Shown here piece by piece: positions 8,275 through 16,904 of a stretch of DNA of 64,000 bases. How positions within the stretch are numbered: position 1 is the stretch's first letter; the number at the start of each line of letters is the position of its first letter. Location of the stretch: NCBI RefSeq assembly GCF_003610465.1, contig NZ_RAQI01000001.1:186001-250000 (forward strand), in the 5' to 3' direction. The notes under the pieces are model-generated. The model did not search any database. It saw only the letters and a list, made by a program, of their open reading frames with translations, and was not told the DNA's origin. The translations under genes were made by a program, and so were the position numbers. The DNA comes from Xenorhabdus ehlersii. GTDB taxonomy: Bacteria; Pseudomonadota; Gammaproteobacteria; Enterobacterales; Enterobacteriaceae.

Positions 8275-9608
8275 GTACTGTAACTCTGGTTCTGACGGCC
8301 ATCGGCTCTGTTCTCCTATTATTGTTTCTGGTGATGAAAGCTAGGTTACATGCTTTTATTGCCTTGATGATGGTTTCTGTGGGGGCGGGAATTTTTTCTG
8401 GCATGCCATTGGAGAAAATCACTCAGACGATGCAAGAAGGTATGGCAGGCACTTTGGGCTTTCTTGCCATTGTTGTGGCTCTTGGTGCAATGTTTGGCAA
8501 GATCTTGCATGAAACGGGTGCCCTTGACCAGACTGCCGTGAAACTGCTGGGTAGCTTTGGTGAAAAGCGGGCCAACTATGCATTGGGTGTTGCCGGGCTT
8601 GTCTGTGCATTACCACTGTTTTTTGATGTGGCGGTTGTGTTGTTGATTGGCGTGGTATTTGCCGTTGCGCGTCGCACCAATGGCAATGTTGTGAAACTGG
8701 CGATTCCATTGTTTGCAGGTGTTGCGGCCGCGGCCGCGTTTTTGGTTCCGGGGCCAACTCCGATGGTGCTGGCTTCCCAGATGGGAGCCGATTTTGGCTG
8801 GATGATCCTGATTGGCCTGAGCGCCGCCGTTCCCGGCATGTTATTGGCTGGCCCAATATACGGTAACTTTATCAGCAAATATGTGACACTGGATTTACCC
8901 AAAGATCTGGGCACCCCAAGCATTGGCAAAAGCCAGATGCCTTCCTTTGGTTTCAGCCTGGCATTGGTATTGTTCCCCTTGATATTGGTGGGCTTGAAAA
9001 CCATTGGTGCACGTTTTGTTGATCAGCAATCAGCGCTATATCACTGGCTGGAATTTCTTGGTCATCCTTTCATTGCAATTTTGCTTGCTTGTCTAGTGGC
9101 GATTTACGGGTTGGCGATTCGTCGCGGTATGAGTAAGGATAAAGTCATGGAAGTCTGCTCTGCGGCGATTCAACCTGCGGGAATTATTTTGCTGGTGACA
9201 GGTGCAGGTGGTGTATTTAAACAAGTGCTGGTGGATTCAGGTGTTGGACCTGCATTGGGTAATGCGTTGATCGGTGCTGGCCTGCCAATCGCACTGGCGT
9301 GTTTTATTTTGTCAGGCGCGGTGCGTGTGATTCAGGGTTCGGCAACTGTCGCGTGTTTGACCACGGTAGGGTTGGTTCTGCCAGTGATTGGCGAACTGGG
9401 CTATTCTGGTGCGCAAATGGCGGCGTTGTCAGTATGTATCGCCGGTGGCTCTTTGGTTCTTAGCCATGTGAACGATTCTGGTTTTTGGCTGTTCGGTAAG
9501 TTTACTGGTGCGACAGAAGCGCAAACCCTGAAAACCTGGACGGTAATGGAAACCATTCTCGGCACAACCGGCGCGATGGTTGGCATGATCTATTTCGCTA
9601 TGCTGTGA
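8271..9608 (+). CDS. gntU: Gluconate permease GntU
   Basis: This 445-residue inner-membrane gluconate:H+ symporter of the GntP family is nearly collinear with E. coli GntU (446). It is almost entirely hydrophobic, with about a dozen membrane segments. It has the family signatures GTLGFLAIVVALGAMFGKIL, VPGPTPMVLASQ, RVIQGSATVACLT and SHVNDSGFWLFGKF. It overlaps gntK by 4 bp and ends the operon before a terminator at 9641. The short cytoplasmic loop carrying the Asn-Asp-Ser/Ala-Gly-Phe motif is typical of the family. GntU was chosen over GntT because the N-terminus (VTLVLTAIGSVLLLLFLVMKA) matches GntU best. Confidence 0.93.
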   Translation: MSTVTLVLTAIGSVLLLLFLVMKARLHAFIALMMVSVGAGIFSGMPLEKITQTMQEGMAGTLGFLAIVVALGAMFGKILHETGALDQTAVKLLGSFGEKRANYALGVAGLVCALPLFFDVAVVLLIGVVFAVARRTNGNVVKLAIPLFAGVAAAAAFLVPGPTPMVLASQMGADFGWMILIGLSAAVPGMLLAGPIYGNFISKYVTLDLPKDLGTPSIGKSQMPSFGFSLALVLFPLILVGLKTIGARFVDQQSALYHWLEFLGHPFIAILLACLVAIYGLAIRRGMSKDKVMEVCSAAIQPAGIILLVTGAGGVFKQVLVDSGVGPALGNALIGAGLPIALACFILSGAVRVIQGSATVACLTTVGLVLPVIGELGYSGAQMAALSVCIAGGSLVLSHVNDSGFWLFGKFTGATEAQTLKTWTVMETILGTTGAMVGMIYFAML

Positions 9609-9640
9609 TGTGTTAAAGCCTTTTTAAGCCATTTTTAATG

Positions 9641-9668
9641 GCACCTTATTTCATTATAAGGTGCTGTT
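9641..9668 (+). terminator. Terminator of gntKU
   Basis: A stem GCACCTTAT / ATAAGGTGC (9641-9664) with a 6-nt loop is followed by TGTTTT, 32 bp after the gntU stop. Confidence 0.75.
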
Positions 9669-9685
9669 TTACACGATTTCCCTTG

Positions 9686-9969
9686 CTATCCACGTTTGTT
9701 AGCTGCTAAATAAATCTCCTTTCCTGCTCGCTTACCAACAGTAATCACTAATAAAACAATCACATTATCATTGATTTCATATAGTAAACGATAGCCAGAA
9801 GAGCGTAATTTGATTTTGTAGCGATGGCTTCGGCCTCTTAATCGGGCTGAGGAGACTTGGGGGTTTTCTAGACGTTCAGCCAATTTCTTTTTGAACTGTT
9901 CACGAATAGGATGCCCTAGTTTTCCTATTCTTTTAGCGCCCGTTTTTCAAATTTGAGACTATAGGTCAT
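9686..9969 (-). pseudogene. RelE/ParE-family toxin, frameshifted
   Basis: The C-terminal 65 residues are a clear RelE family ending: the conserved RLRG...YKIKLRSSGYRLLYEI and VITVGKR lie in order. Upstream, in another frame, the sequence encodes MTYSLKFEKRALKE, the usual RelE start, and then hits a stop at about 9926. Where relatives read KEWKKLG, the DNA lacks one base, so start and body lie in different frames. The toxin (a ribosome-dependent mRNase) is therefore probably dead. A short protein restarting at the Met at 9883 would lack the N-terminal strand and helix. The start overlaps the antitoxin stop, the normal arrangement for this pair. Confidence 0.8.
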
Positions 9970-10209
9970 TGGGATTGACGCTCACAAATTCAGGCGTTTT
10001 CATACGTTCATCTGCAATGTGATTTAATTCGGCATCTTCTGCAAGTTCCAGATAATCAGCGTAAGGCTCTGGGGGACACAATAAAATACAGGTTCATTGC
10101 GGTTTAGGATGGCAACGGCACCACCTTCACCATCTGCCACTGTTCCCATTGGATTGCGTTTCAAATCGGTAATACTGGCTGCTATTGTTGTCAGAATTTG
10201 ATAAGACAT
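9959..10209 (-). pseudogene. RelB/Phd-YefM-type antitoxin, frameshifted
   Basis: From the ATG at 10209 the frame encodes MSYQILTTIAASITDLKRNP and continues GEGGAVAILNRNEPVFYCVP, typical of the antitoxin family that partners RelE/ParE toxins. It then shifts at a run of five Gs on the plus strand (10071-10075; C5 on the coding strand). Adding one base there restores EPYADYLELAEDAEL and an end VNPNDL with the stop at 9959-9961, overlapping the toxin start. So the antitoxin has lost about 30 C-terminal residues, the part that binds toxin. A homopolymer sequencing error cannot be excluded, but the partner gene has an independent frameshift. Confidence 0.78.
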
Positions 10210-10297
10210 ATCGCTCTCATTGTTGAAATTTTATTCATTTTGGCACTTTTAAAAGCTTTATTTAAAGACTTTTACGGCTTGCATATAGAAATTTTAA

Positions 10298-11506
10298 TTA
10301 TTCAACTAAATCCATAAACTGCTTATAAAGCGCTTCAGCACTGCGTTCATAACCGGCTGCGGAGAGGTGAATGTAATCAGGACGTGCGAGGTTTTGCTGT
10401 TCCCAACTTCTGACAGAACATGGCCCACCCATATATTCCCGCCAATCCCAAAGCAGGGTACGCTGTTGTTTGGCGATAGTTTGTTGAACCTGAATCACAT
10501 TATCAAGCAAGGCAGGTTGTTGTTCTTCACAGTTTGCCCCGGTTTTATTTTTCAGCGAATCATTCGGCCCAACCAGCAGGATAACGGCTTGTGGTATGGC
10601 TCTGCGGATGTCTTGTATTTTAGCTGTCAAATCCTTCTGATAAGCAACCAAATCCAGTGAATCGTTAAAGGCTTCATTGGTGCCATAGGCGAGAATGACC
10701 ATATCCGGTTTTATCTGTGCCAGCGTATTAATCCATTGCGGTTGCCATTTATCCAGCATATTAATGGTGGCGCCATTAATTCCCAATGCAGATAACATAA
10801 TGCCAGGGGTTTGACGTGTTATCAGCCAGCCGCCAATTTTCAATTGTGTATCCTGTGGATAGAGATCAATGGGGAAACTAATGCTCTGTTCTGGTGAGAA
10901 ATGCCATTCACTTTGTGTTGCGGGTAAATCTATGGTGGTAAATGGCGTTCTGATTTGAGTCTCTGTATGGGATTGATAGAGTGCACTCAGCCAATACTTG
11001 CCACGAGCAGAGGAAGACTTGAGTTGTATCGCACTCCCGGCACTCTCGGGAATAGCGATAAATCCACCCAGTGGATAATCTGCCCGATTCTCCTTACGGC
11101 TGCTTGAAAGCCACCAACCGGTTTTATCTTCAGAAAATTGTATTAAGGCGTTACGCTGGCCGGGAATGCTCATTGGGGGGATAAAACCCGGCCCTGCGTC
11201 GCCATAACGATTCTGCAATAAACTGCGCAACTTACCGGTAAAGAAATCGGCAGCCGTGTGTGAATCACCCAATTGTACAAAATGGAGTTGGCGAGTATCA
11301 CTATGACGTAATTTATCTGTTAATAGCGCGAAATTGGGATCACCAAAATTTGTCAATTGTTGCTGACGGTGTATGTGTGTTGTTTGGAGGCCCGATGTAG
11401 GCTTAGATTTTTCTACTTGGCACGATAATAGGCTTATTGAGAGCGCGATAGCCAGACTTGCACCTACTATCCGATAACATCCACGGAACATGTTAAATGG
11501 TTGCAT
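10298..11506 (-). CDS. SGNH/GDSL hydrolase lipoprotein, Ape1-like peptidoglycan O-acetylesterase
   Basis: This protein of about 400 residues has an N-terminal lipoprotein signal: a hydrophobic stretch ending in the lipobox LLSC, so it is lipid-anchored after Cys. SGNH blocks appear in order: block I VQLGDSHTAADFF (nucleophile Ser), block III YGTNEAFN (Asn) and LVGPNDS, and block V RPDYIHLSAAGY (Asp and His). A GDSHTA block I and a long beta-rich insert before block III are also seen in Ape1, the peptidoglycan O-acetylesterase of Neisseria. It is the third gene of an operon with an MBOAT acyltransferase and a DUF459 protein, overlapping the latter by 14 bp. The role in removing O-acetyl groups is inferred from family and context; another acetylated glycan is possible. 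Confidence 0.75.
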   Translation of the reverse strand: MQPFNMFRGCYRIVGASLAIALSISLLSCQVEKSKPTSGLQTTHIHRQQQLTNFGDPNFALLTDKLRHSDTRQLHFVQLGDSHTAADFFTGKLRSLLQNRYGDAGPGFIPPMSIPGQRNALIQFSEDKTGWWLSSSRKENRADYPLGGFIAIPESAGSAIQLKSSSARGKYWLSALYQSHTETQIRTPFTTIDLPATQSEWHFSPEQSISFPIDLYPQDTQLKIGGWLITRQTPGIMLSALGINGATINMLDKWQPQWINTLAQIKPDMVILAYGTNEAFNDSLDLVAYQKDLTAKIQDIRRAIPQAVILLVGPNDSLKNKTGANCEEQQPALLDNVIQVQQTIAKQQRTLLWDWREYMGGPCSVRSWEQQNLARPDYIHLSAAGYERSAEALYKQFMDLVE

Positions 11507-12629
11507 TTTCTTTAACTGGCTCCTGAGTAAATGTGATCAATGAAAATAGATAATCCGCAATGGTTTGTTGCCCTTTCAAACTGAAATGAATACCGTCTCC
11601 GGTTCGGAGTTTGATGGTGCTGCTGCCATCGCCAATATAGTCTGAATAATTATCCGACTGATATTTGAACATATCATTAACCGCAACATAGATCTCTCCC
11701 TTTTTTTCTACCTCGCTTTGATACAATTTATTAAGGTAAGACATACTGTTGGAAAGTTTTTTCTGGCGCATATTAGGTGGTCCAACCCAAATAACATCAG
11801 CTTGACGTTGGCGCGCGTCATTTAATATGGATTCAATTCTTTGGCGATAAAGATCCTCCCAGTTTTCACTGGCGAATTTCAAATAAGGCCCTCCGTGTCC
11901 TGAGGGCATATTCCACGGATCATTTGGGCCTAAAAATATCACTACCAACTTAATATCAGGGTGAGTTCTCAACGCATTGCTAATGGTTTTTGGCCAATCA
12001 AAGAAACCAGGATAAGACAATCCTGTACTTTGTTTACTTAAATTAAGGCTAGAAATGCCATATTGCTGAAAAAGTCGACGTTTTAAATGTGGGGCTACGC
12101 CCTGCATCATTGAATCACCGGCAAATAACACCTTATCTTTTAGGCTCAGATTGACATGGGTTTTCTGGGTAATTTCAACAACCGGATTTTCTACTGAACT
12201 ATTTGGCGGTAAAGAAGACTGAACGAGTTTAATATTTTTGTTCAGTAGCTCAGGAAAGGTGAAAGAGAGATTTTCGATGGGATACACGTAACCTTCCAGA
12301 AAGCGCAAGCCAACCTGCAAATCAGGGAGAAATACGGTCTGCCTGTTATCAATATTCATGGCTGATGACGGGTTATCTTGATATTTGCCCTGCGCGTATG
12401 CCATAAAAGTTTTACTGGCAGCAATGGCTCCTTGCTGCACATTATTCCCCAAATCCCACCACGGTTCCCCTTTGAGAGATGTCCAGGGACTATTGTGGTG
12501 ATATTTCTGTTGCCAGAAATTATCTAATGAACCCTGATTAAGCCAAATGAGCATTAAGCTGGTTAAGGCTACTATACAAATCACTTGTCCGATTTTTTTA
12601 ATATTAGATATAAATTCAGAAGTTGGCAT
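11493..12629 (-). CDS. DUF459/PatB-like SGNH O-acetyltransferase
   Basis: This 378-residue protein has one N-terminal membrane segment (about residues 14-30), then a periplasmic domain with SGNH signatures: LFAGDSMMQGVAPHL (Ser nucleophile), VVIFLGPNDPW (Asn) and TGDGIHFSLKGQ (Asp and His near the C-terminus). In the peptidoglycan O-acetylation systems of Gram-negative bacteria, PatB-type proteins of this fold transfer the acetyl group delivered by the MBOAT partner PatA to MurNAc. It overlaps the MBOAT gene by 14 bp and the downstream esterase-like gene by 14 bp, which argues for one transcript and one pathway. Exact substrate is inferred. Confidence 0.72.
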   Translation of the reverse strand: MPTSEFISNIKKIGQVICIVALTSLMLIWLNQGSLDNFWQQKYHHNSPWTSLKGEPWWDLGNNVQQGAIAASKTFMAYAQGKYQDNPSSAMNIDNRQTVFLPDLQVGLRFLEGYVYPIENLSFTFPELLNKNIKLVQSSLPPNSSVENPVVEITQKTHVNLSLKDKVLFAGDSMMQGVAPHLKRRLFQQYGISSLNLSKQSTGLSYPGFFDWPKTISNALRTHPDIKLVVIFLGPNDPWNMPSGHGGPYLKFASENWEDLYRQRIESILNDARQRQADVIWVGPPNMRQKKLSNSMSYLNKLYQSEVEKKGEIYVAVNDMFKYQSDNYSDYIGDGSSTIKLRTGDGIHFSLKGQQTIADYLFSLITFTQEPVKENATI

Positions 12630-14037
12630 AAATAAATCCTGGCATTCCTGAAGGTGACAAAATAAATACCAAAGTAAGGATCAGGGCTAAGGGAATTGGG
12701 TAATAAACCCAGGAAATCAGGCCATGATTTTTTTCAATTTTGTTTCTGAAATTCACCAACCAGGGGTAGATAATAAATAATCCCCAGAAAACCATTAATA
12801 GAGAACTGCTGGATAACAGGGATGCAAATGTTTCACCAGAGAACAGTTGATTTAATACCGCCAGCGCATCATTAAATGTCGGGCTACGGAAAAAGATCCA
12901 TGCAAAGCAGACAAAATGGAATGTCACCACACGAGATAAAAATAATACAATCGGGCTGCTAGCTTGTGGTTCCTTCTGTTTCTTTGAAACAGGGAACAGG
13001 GCATTTTTAATATTTTGCAGAATTAACCCTAATCCGTGAATAGCACCCCAGATAATAAAACTAAGGCCAGCGCCATGCCATAGGCCAGAAATCACCATAG
13101 CGGTGAACATATTCAGGTTTTTGCGGAATACGCCTTTTTTATTACCACCTAATGGAATGTAGACATAATCACGGATGAATGTTGACAGGCTGATATGCCA
13201 GCGTCGCCAAAATACCTGTAAGTTTTCAGCCAGATAAGGGGCATCAAAATTGCGTGGCACTTTGTAGCCTAATAGCAGGGCGATACCTGTGACAAGGTCG
13301 GTATAGCCGGAAAAGTTAAAGTAGATATTCCAGGCATAAGCATAAATTGCCACAAGAACTTGCCCTGCATGATGACTAATTGGATCTTCAAAAACAGGAT
13401 TCACAAGATACTCAGAGAGCGTAGAACTGAGCAAAAAGAGCTTTATGATAGCGAGAGCAATCAATAATAGTGCCTTCAATGGTTCCTGCATAACTCTGGA
13501 TGTTGCCTGAATCTGTGGCAGAAAATCTTCGGCTCGATTAATCGGTCCGGCGACAATGCTGGGAAAAAAGCAAAGATACAAAATGACATCAGGCAATGGA
13601 GCGGCAGGCCACTCTTTCTTGCATACCGATACAACATAGCTGACCGAATGGAACGCATAAAATGACAGACCTAGCGGCATCAGCAATTCAAGGACAGGGA
13701 GTTCCACGTTGATCCCAACATTAGCCAATGTTTGTTGAATCGACTCTTGAAAGAAAGAGTAATATTTGAAAACAGTGAAACAGCCGAGGAGTCCGAATGT
13801 CAGTAGTATAAATATGACCTTATTGGATAAATAACGACTAAGAATATTCGCCAAAAAGTAAATAAATAGGGTATAGGCGAATAAAATGTAGGCGAAATTT
13901 GCTGCGAAAGAGAATACAAATAAATAACTCGCTAAAATTAATACGCCATTCTGTAGCCTGGGCGCTTTTTGTAAAAGCCAATAGACAACCAGCAGAATAA
14001 CAAACGATCCAAGGAACTCAAAAGAGAAGAAATTCAT
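12616..14037 (-). CDS. MBOAT-family membrane O-acyltransferase (PatA/AlgI-like)
   Basis: This 473-residue, highly hydrophobic protein of the membrane-bound O-acyltransferase family has about ten membrane segments. It carries the family hallmarks FFPSIVAGPINR, NFSGYTDLVTGIALLLGYKVP, FWRRWHISLSTFIRDYVYIPLGG and the catalytic His region SGLWHGAGLSFIIWG. PatA/AlgI/DltB-type proteins pass acetyl groups from a cytoplasmic donor across the inner membrane to a periplasmic transferase. It is the first gene of the three-gene operon; the start at 14037 begins MNFFSFEFLGS. The next two genes encode periplasmic SGNH proteins, so the set resembles PatA-PatB-Ape1. Confidence 0.85.
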   Translation of the reverse strand: MNFFSFEFLGSFVILLVVYWLLQKAPRLQNGVLILASYLFVFSFAANFAYILFAYTLFIYFLANILSRYLSNKVIFILLTFGLLGCFTVFKYYSFFQESIQQTLANVGINVELPVLELLMPLGLSFYAFHSVSYVVSVCKKEWPAAPLPDVILYLCFFPSIVAGPINRAEDFLPQIQATSRVMQEPLKALLLIALAIIKLFLLSSTLSEYLVNPVFEDPISHHAGQVLVAIYAYAWNIYFNFSGYTDLVTGIALLLGYKVPRNFDAPYLAENLQVFWRRWHISLSTFIRDYVYIPLGGNKKGVFRKNLNMFTAMVISGLWHGAGLSFIIWGAIHGLGLILQNIKNALFPVSKKQKEPQASSPIVLFLSRVVTFHFVCFAWIFFRSPTFNDALAVLNQLFSGETFASLLSSSSLLMVFWGLFIIYPWLVNFRNKIEKNHGLISWVYYPIPLALILTLVFILSPSGMPGFIYANF

Positions 14038-14146
14038 ATTAGGCTCTGGTTAACCATTTACCGTTGGGAGAAGGAATGTAATTCTGAAGTGCATTATAGT
14101 ATGGAATTTGTCGATGTTTACAGTAGATAATACAGAGATAGATTAT

Positions 14147-14185
14147 AAAAAAAGAATCCACTTTGTAATTAATACAATGTGGATT
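14147..14185 (-). terminator. Terminator downstream of bax
   Basis: The minus strand reads a stem AATCCACaTTGTA / TACAAaGTGGATT (one mismatch) and then TCTTTTTTT. It lies just past the stop of the gene at 14198 and before the MBOAT operon. Confidence 0.78.
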
Positions 14186-14197
14186 GTTGGGAGAGTG

Positions 14198-14971
14198 TTA
14201 TTGGATAGCCAATTCTTGCACTTGTGAAATCAGATCCTTGTTGCCATTAAATACCCGATGTAAATAGCGATTATAGTCAGATCCCAGTTCAGAATAACCA
14301 TTGAGATTATCAATCAGCTTACCGATATTCAGCGGCTTCTGTGTTGTTCTCTGCTTTGCACGTGAAGAACGCAGTGACTCATAAGCACGGTGCGTATTCA
14401 GGTTTTTCATATAGGCAACGACGGAAGCATCAATGGTAGCGTAAACTGAATAACCTTTGACTTTTCCTTTCGTTTTGCCGCAAGAGCTACAACGCATTCC
14501 AAACAGATTATTATTTTTTTTGGCAAGTTCTGACGTTCCCCAACCCGATTCAGCCGCTGCTTGAGTGGCAACAAAATGGGTGGGAATAATATCAACCCGA
14601 CTTAATAACTTATTCCAATTAACCTGTCTTGGCGAATTGCAGGTCATTTTGTAATCCATGCAGATCTTTTTTAATCGGTGACTATCCTGTTCAGACCAAT
14701 GATGATTCTTTTGGTGTGACAGGAGCCATTTGCGGTCTTGCATAATCTTTTGATTATGTTGATCAATTACAGGGACAATAATATTTAAAAACGCTTTCTT
14801 CCGAGGTGTACCTGAAGGGTATTGTCGCAAATCAGGCAAACTTACCTGCATGTCATTGTGAGAATACTCTTGCACTTTTGAGGTACTGGTCGAGGCATGG
14901 CTCAGACCGATAAAGATTAATGAGATAAAGAAAGCGAAGACCGCACTTGTCCTCATCATTAGAGAGGGCAT
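14198..14971 (-). CDS. bax: Bax-type peptidoglycan hydrolase (glucosaminidase family)
   Basis: This 257-residue protein has a signal peptide (hydrophobic segment ending SHAST at about residue 28) and a glucosaminidase-type domain related to E. coli Bax. The core is HFVATQAAAESGWGTSELAK, with the presumed catalytic Glu in AAESGWG, then NNLFGMRC, and a C-terminal NGYSELGSDYNRYLHRVF. Such enzymes cut the glycan strands of peptidoglycan in the periplasm. Its own terminator separates it from the O-acetylation operon. O-acetylation typically protects against muramidases, so the neighbours form a plausible cell-wall remodelling block. Bax itself has no settled physiological role. Confidence 0.82.
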   Translation of the reverse strand: MPSLMMRTSAVFAFFISLIFIGLSHASTSTSKVQEYSHNDMQVSLPDLRQYPSGTPRKKAFLNIIVPVIDQHNQKIMQDRKWLLSHQKNHHWSEQDSHRLKKICMDYKMTCNSPRQVNWNKLLSRVDIIPTHFVATQAAAESGWGTSELAKKNNNLFGMRCSSCGKTKGKVKGYSVYATIDASVVAYMKNLNTHRAYESLRSSRAKQRTTQKPLNIGKLIDNLNGYSELGSDYNRYLHRVFNGNKDLISQVQELAIQ

Positions 14972-15510
14972 TGCTTCTCCTCTTTTTATTACTCTGGATA
15001 AAAATCAGACGAATATTAGCAGAGCAAACAATATATGGCTACTGTTATTCGTCATTCATAAGTTTAGTTTCTGTAACGAATATTAGCACCCTACTGACAA
15101 ATATCTATATTTTTTACTTTGTATGGTAAATTAGTGTAATAAATATTATGATTTTATCTGGTGAAGAATGTTATTTATATTATATTTTATGGTGTTCTTT
15201 TGCTTGTTTATCCAACTTAAATTAATAACTGATTTTTACTTAACTGCATGTTATTAATTGAATATTACCTAATTTAACTTAGCTATCGTCGGGAGAGTGA
15301 ATTTTTGCTTTATTGTAGTTATTGTAAATTATTTTGTTGTTCATTCTTGATTATCTATTTTTCTGGCTTGTTTTAAGTTTTTTATCTGAATTTCAGTATT
15401 AGAAAATGACATTAATATATCATAAAAAGTAATATTTTTTTGCTGAAGAAAATATGTCAATTAACATCATGATGGTGAGATTATTTTCTGGTTGGGGAAT
15501 GAATTGTTTT
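14972..15510. other. AT-rich intergenic region
   Basis: About 540 bp of AT-rich sequence between bax and the DUF3761 gene. It should hold the bax promoter at its left end. I see no gene or RNA. Confidence 0.5.
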
Positions 15511-15541
15511 AAAAGAATTAGGGAGCCGAAGCCCCCTAATT
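15511..15541 (-). terminator. Terminator of the DUF3761 gene
   Basis: A stem AATTAGGG / CCCTAATT (15516-15541) is followed on the minus strand by a CTTTTAAAA run. Confidence 0.72.
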
Positions 15542-15567
15542 GTGCATGATGAAAAATCAACGAAACT

Positions 15568-15903
15568 TTATAGCCATTTAGCAACACCACCGTGGCGAGA
15601 GCAGGCTCCTTTACGGGATTTACTCTTGCTATAGCTACCATCTTTGCAAAGAGCCGTATTAGCGCTTTTTTTGACTGAGCTATTTCTATTTTTCTTCTTT
15701 GATATTTTTGTTTTTTTTGCCTTTTTGGTAACTTTTTTCTCTAATAAATTAGCTTTGTTTTTTGCTGACTTAACATTTTGTTCTATTGCCGTTGCTGTTT
15801 TTGAGGCAGCTTCGGCGGCGGTTGATACTGCTGGCGCTGCAAGTGTTGCACTTGAAAACAACACCAGTAATGCTGCAACTGATAACTTCAAGCTTTTCAT
15901 CAT
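15568..15903 (-). CDS. Small secreted lysine-rich protein with DUF3761 domain
   Basis: This 111-residue protein has an N-terminal signal peptide (LSVAALLVLFSSATLAAP), a lysine/alanine-rich middle and a C-terminal DUF3761-type motif, CKDGSYSKSKSRKGACSRHG ending GVAKWL, with two conserved Cys and a His. The function of the domain is unknown. I chose the tandem ATG at 15903/15900 because AGAGGAAC lies seven bases upstream and the signal peptide follows at once; a longer frame from 16014 has no supporting site. The gene has its own terminator. It is convergent with none of its neighbours and divergent from ygfF. Confidence 0.8.
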   Translation of the reverse strand: MMKSLKLSVAALLVLFSSATLAAPAVSTAAEAASKTATAIEQNVKSAKNKANLLEKKVTKKAKKTKISKKKNRNSSVKKSANTALCKDGSYSKSKSRKGACSRHGGVAKWL

Positions 15904-16029
15904 ATAGTTCCTCTGATTAGAGTACTGAAACTCGAAATCTACTCTTGCAGTTTGGAGTATAGTTTTGAATGTTATGATTTCAAATTTAACATAGGGAATA
16001 AAAAAATAACGCAAATATGGGGTGGCATT

Positions 16030-16776
16030 GTGAAAAAAGTAACGATCATTACTGGTGGTTCCCGTGGTATCGGTAAGGCCACAGCACTTTGTTTAGCAAA
16101 ACAAGGGCACCACATCTGCATTGGCTATCGTAATCGCGAAGACAGTGCTTATGAAGTGGTGGATATGATCCGTACCCTTGGGCAGTCAGCAATTGCGGTT
16201 CAGGTGGATATCGCGGATGAAAAGCAAGTGATAGCATTGTTCCAGAGGGTAGAAAAAGAGCTGGGGTATATTTCTGGATTGGTGAACAATGCCGGGATCT
16301 TAAAGCCTCAAGCTACCATTGAACAGTTGACGGCAGAGCGGCTAAATGAAATTTTTGCCACTAATATTACGGGGACCTTTCTTTGTGCGCGTGAAGCGGT
16401 TAAGAGAATGGCTTTGCGTCACGGTGGGCAAGGTGGAGTCATCATCAATGTTTCATCTGCTGCCGCTCGACTGGGTTCTCCCCATGAATACGTTGATTAT
16501 GCGGCATCGAAAGGGGCTATTGATACGTTGACAATTGGGTTGGCGCAAGAGGTGGCTGCACAGGGAATCAGGGTAAATGCTGTGCGCCCTGGATTCATCT
16601 ATACCGGAATGCATGCCGATGGTGGAGAGCCTGAACGCGTTGAAAGAATCAAAGATTCCTTGCCTATGAAACGGGGTGGACAACCGGAAGAAGTTGCTCA
16701 GGCCATTGCATGGCTGTTATCTGATGAATCGTCGTATGTTACAGGCAATTTCATTGATTTGGCGGGTGGGAAATAG
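16030..16776 (+). CDS. ygfF: SDR-family oxidoreductase YgfF
   Basis: This 248-residue short-chain dehydrogenase/reductase matches E. coli YgfF closely along its length. It has the NAD(P)-binding TGGSRGIGKATA near the N-terminus, NNAG, the Ser of INVSSAAARLGS, the catalytic YxxxK of YVDYAASKGA, and PGFIYTGMH after the active site. It is cytosolic; the substrate is not known, and E. coli YgfF has been described only as a putative glucose-type dehydrogenase. A GTG start at 16030 with GGGGTGG upstream gives the normal family length; an ATG at 15952 would add 26 unrelated residues. Confidence 0.88.
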   Translation: MKKVTIITGGSRGIGKATALCLAKQGHHICIGYRNREDSAYEVVDMIRTLGQSAIAVQVDIADEKQVIALFQRVEKELGYISGLVNNAGILKPQATIEQLTAERLNEIFATNITGTFLCAREAVKRMALRHGGQGGVIINVSSAAARLGSPHEYVDYAASKGAIDTLTIGLAQEVAAQGIRVNAVRPGFIYTGMHADGGEPERVERIKDSLPMKRGGQPEEVAQAIAWLLSDESSYVTGNFIDLAGGK

Positions 16777-16834
16777 GTTATAGAGTTCGCAATGCCGTTT
16801 AAATAAGGTGGTATTTAATATCAGATAATATAAA

Positions 16835-16867
16835 AGCCGGAATTCTTTTTAATATTTCTTTCCGGCT
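16835..16867. terminator. Bidirectional terminator
   Basis: A stem AGCCGGAA / TTCCGGCT (16835-16842 and 16860-16867) lies between the convergent ygfF and the 16905-17255 gene. It is flanked by AAAA on the left. Confidence 0.65.
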
Positions 16868-16904
16868 AATTAATGGAAGGCTATTTTTGTAGTGACAATT
16901 GATT

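Noticed and set aside
8419..9004. Overlapping minus-strand frames opposite gntU (142-145 codons)
   Set aside because: Shadows of a hydrophobic coding region with strong family identity on the plus strand; no ribosome binding site and odd composition.
15420..15641. A 73-codon minus-strand frame overlapping the end of the DUF3761 gene
   Set aside because: It crosses the terminator hairpin at 15516-15541 and lies in a different frame from the clear DUF3761 protein.
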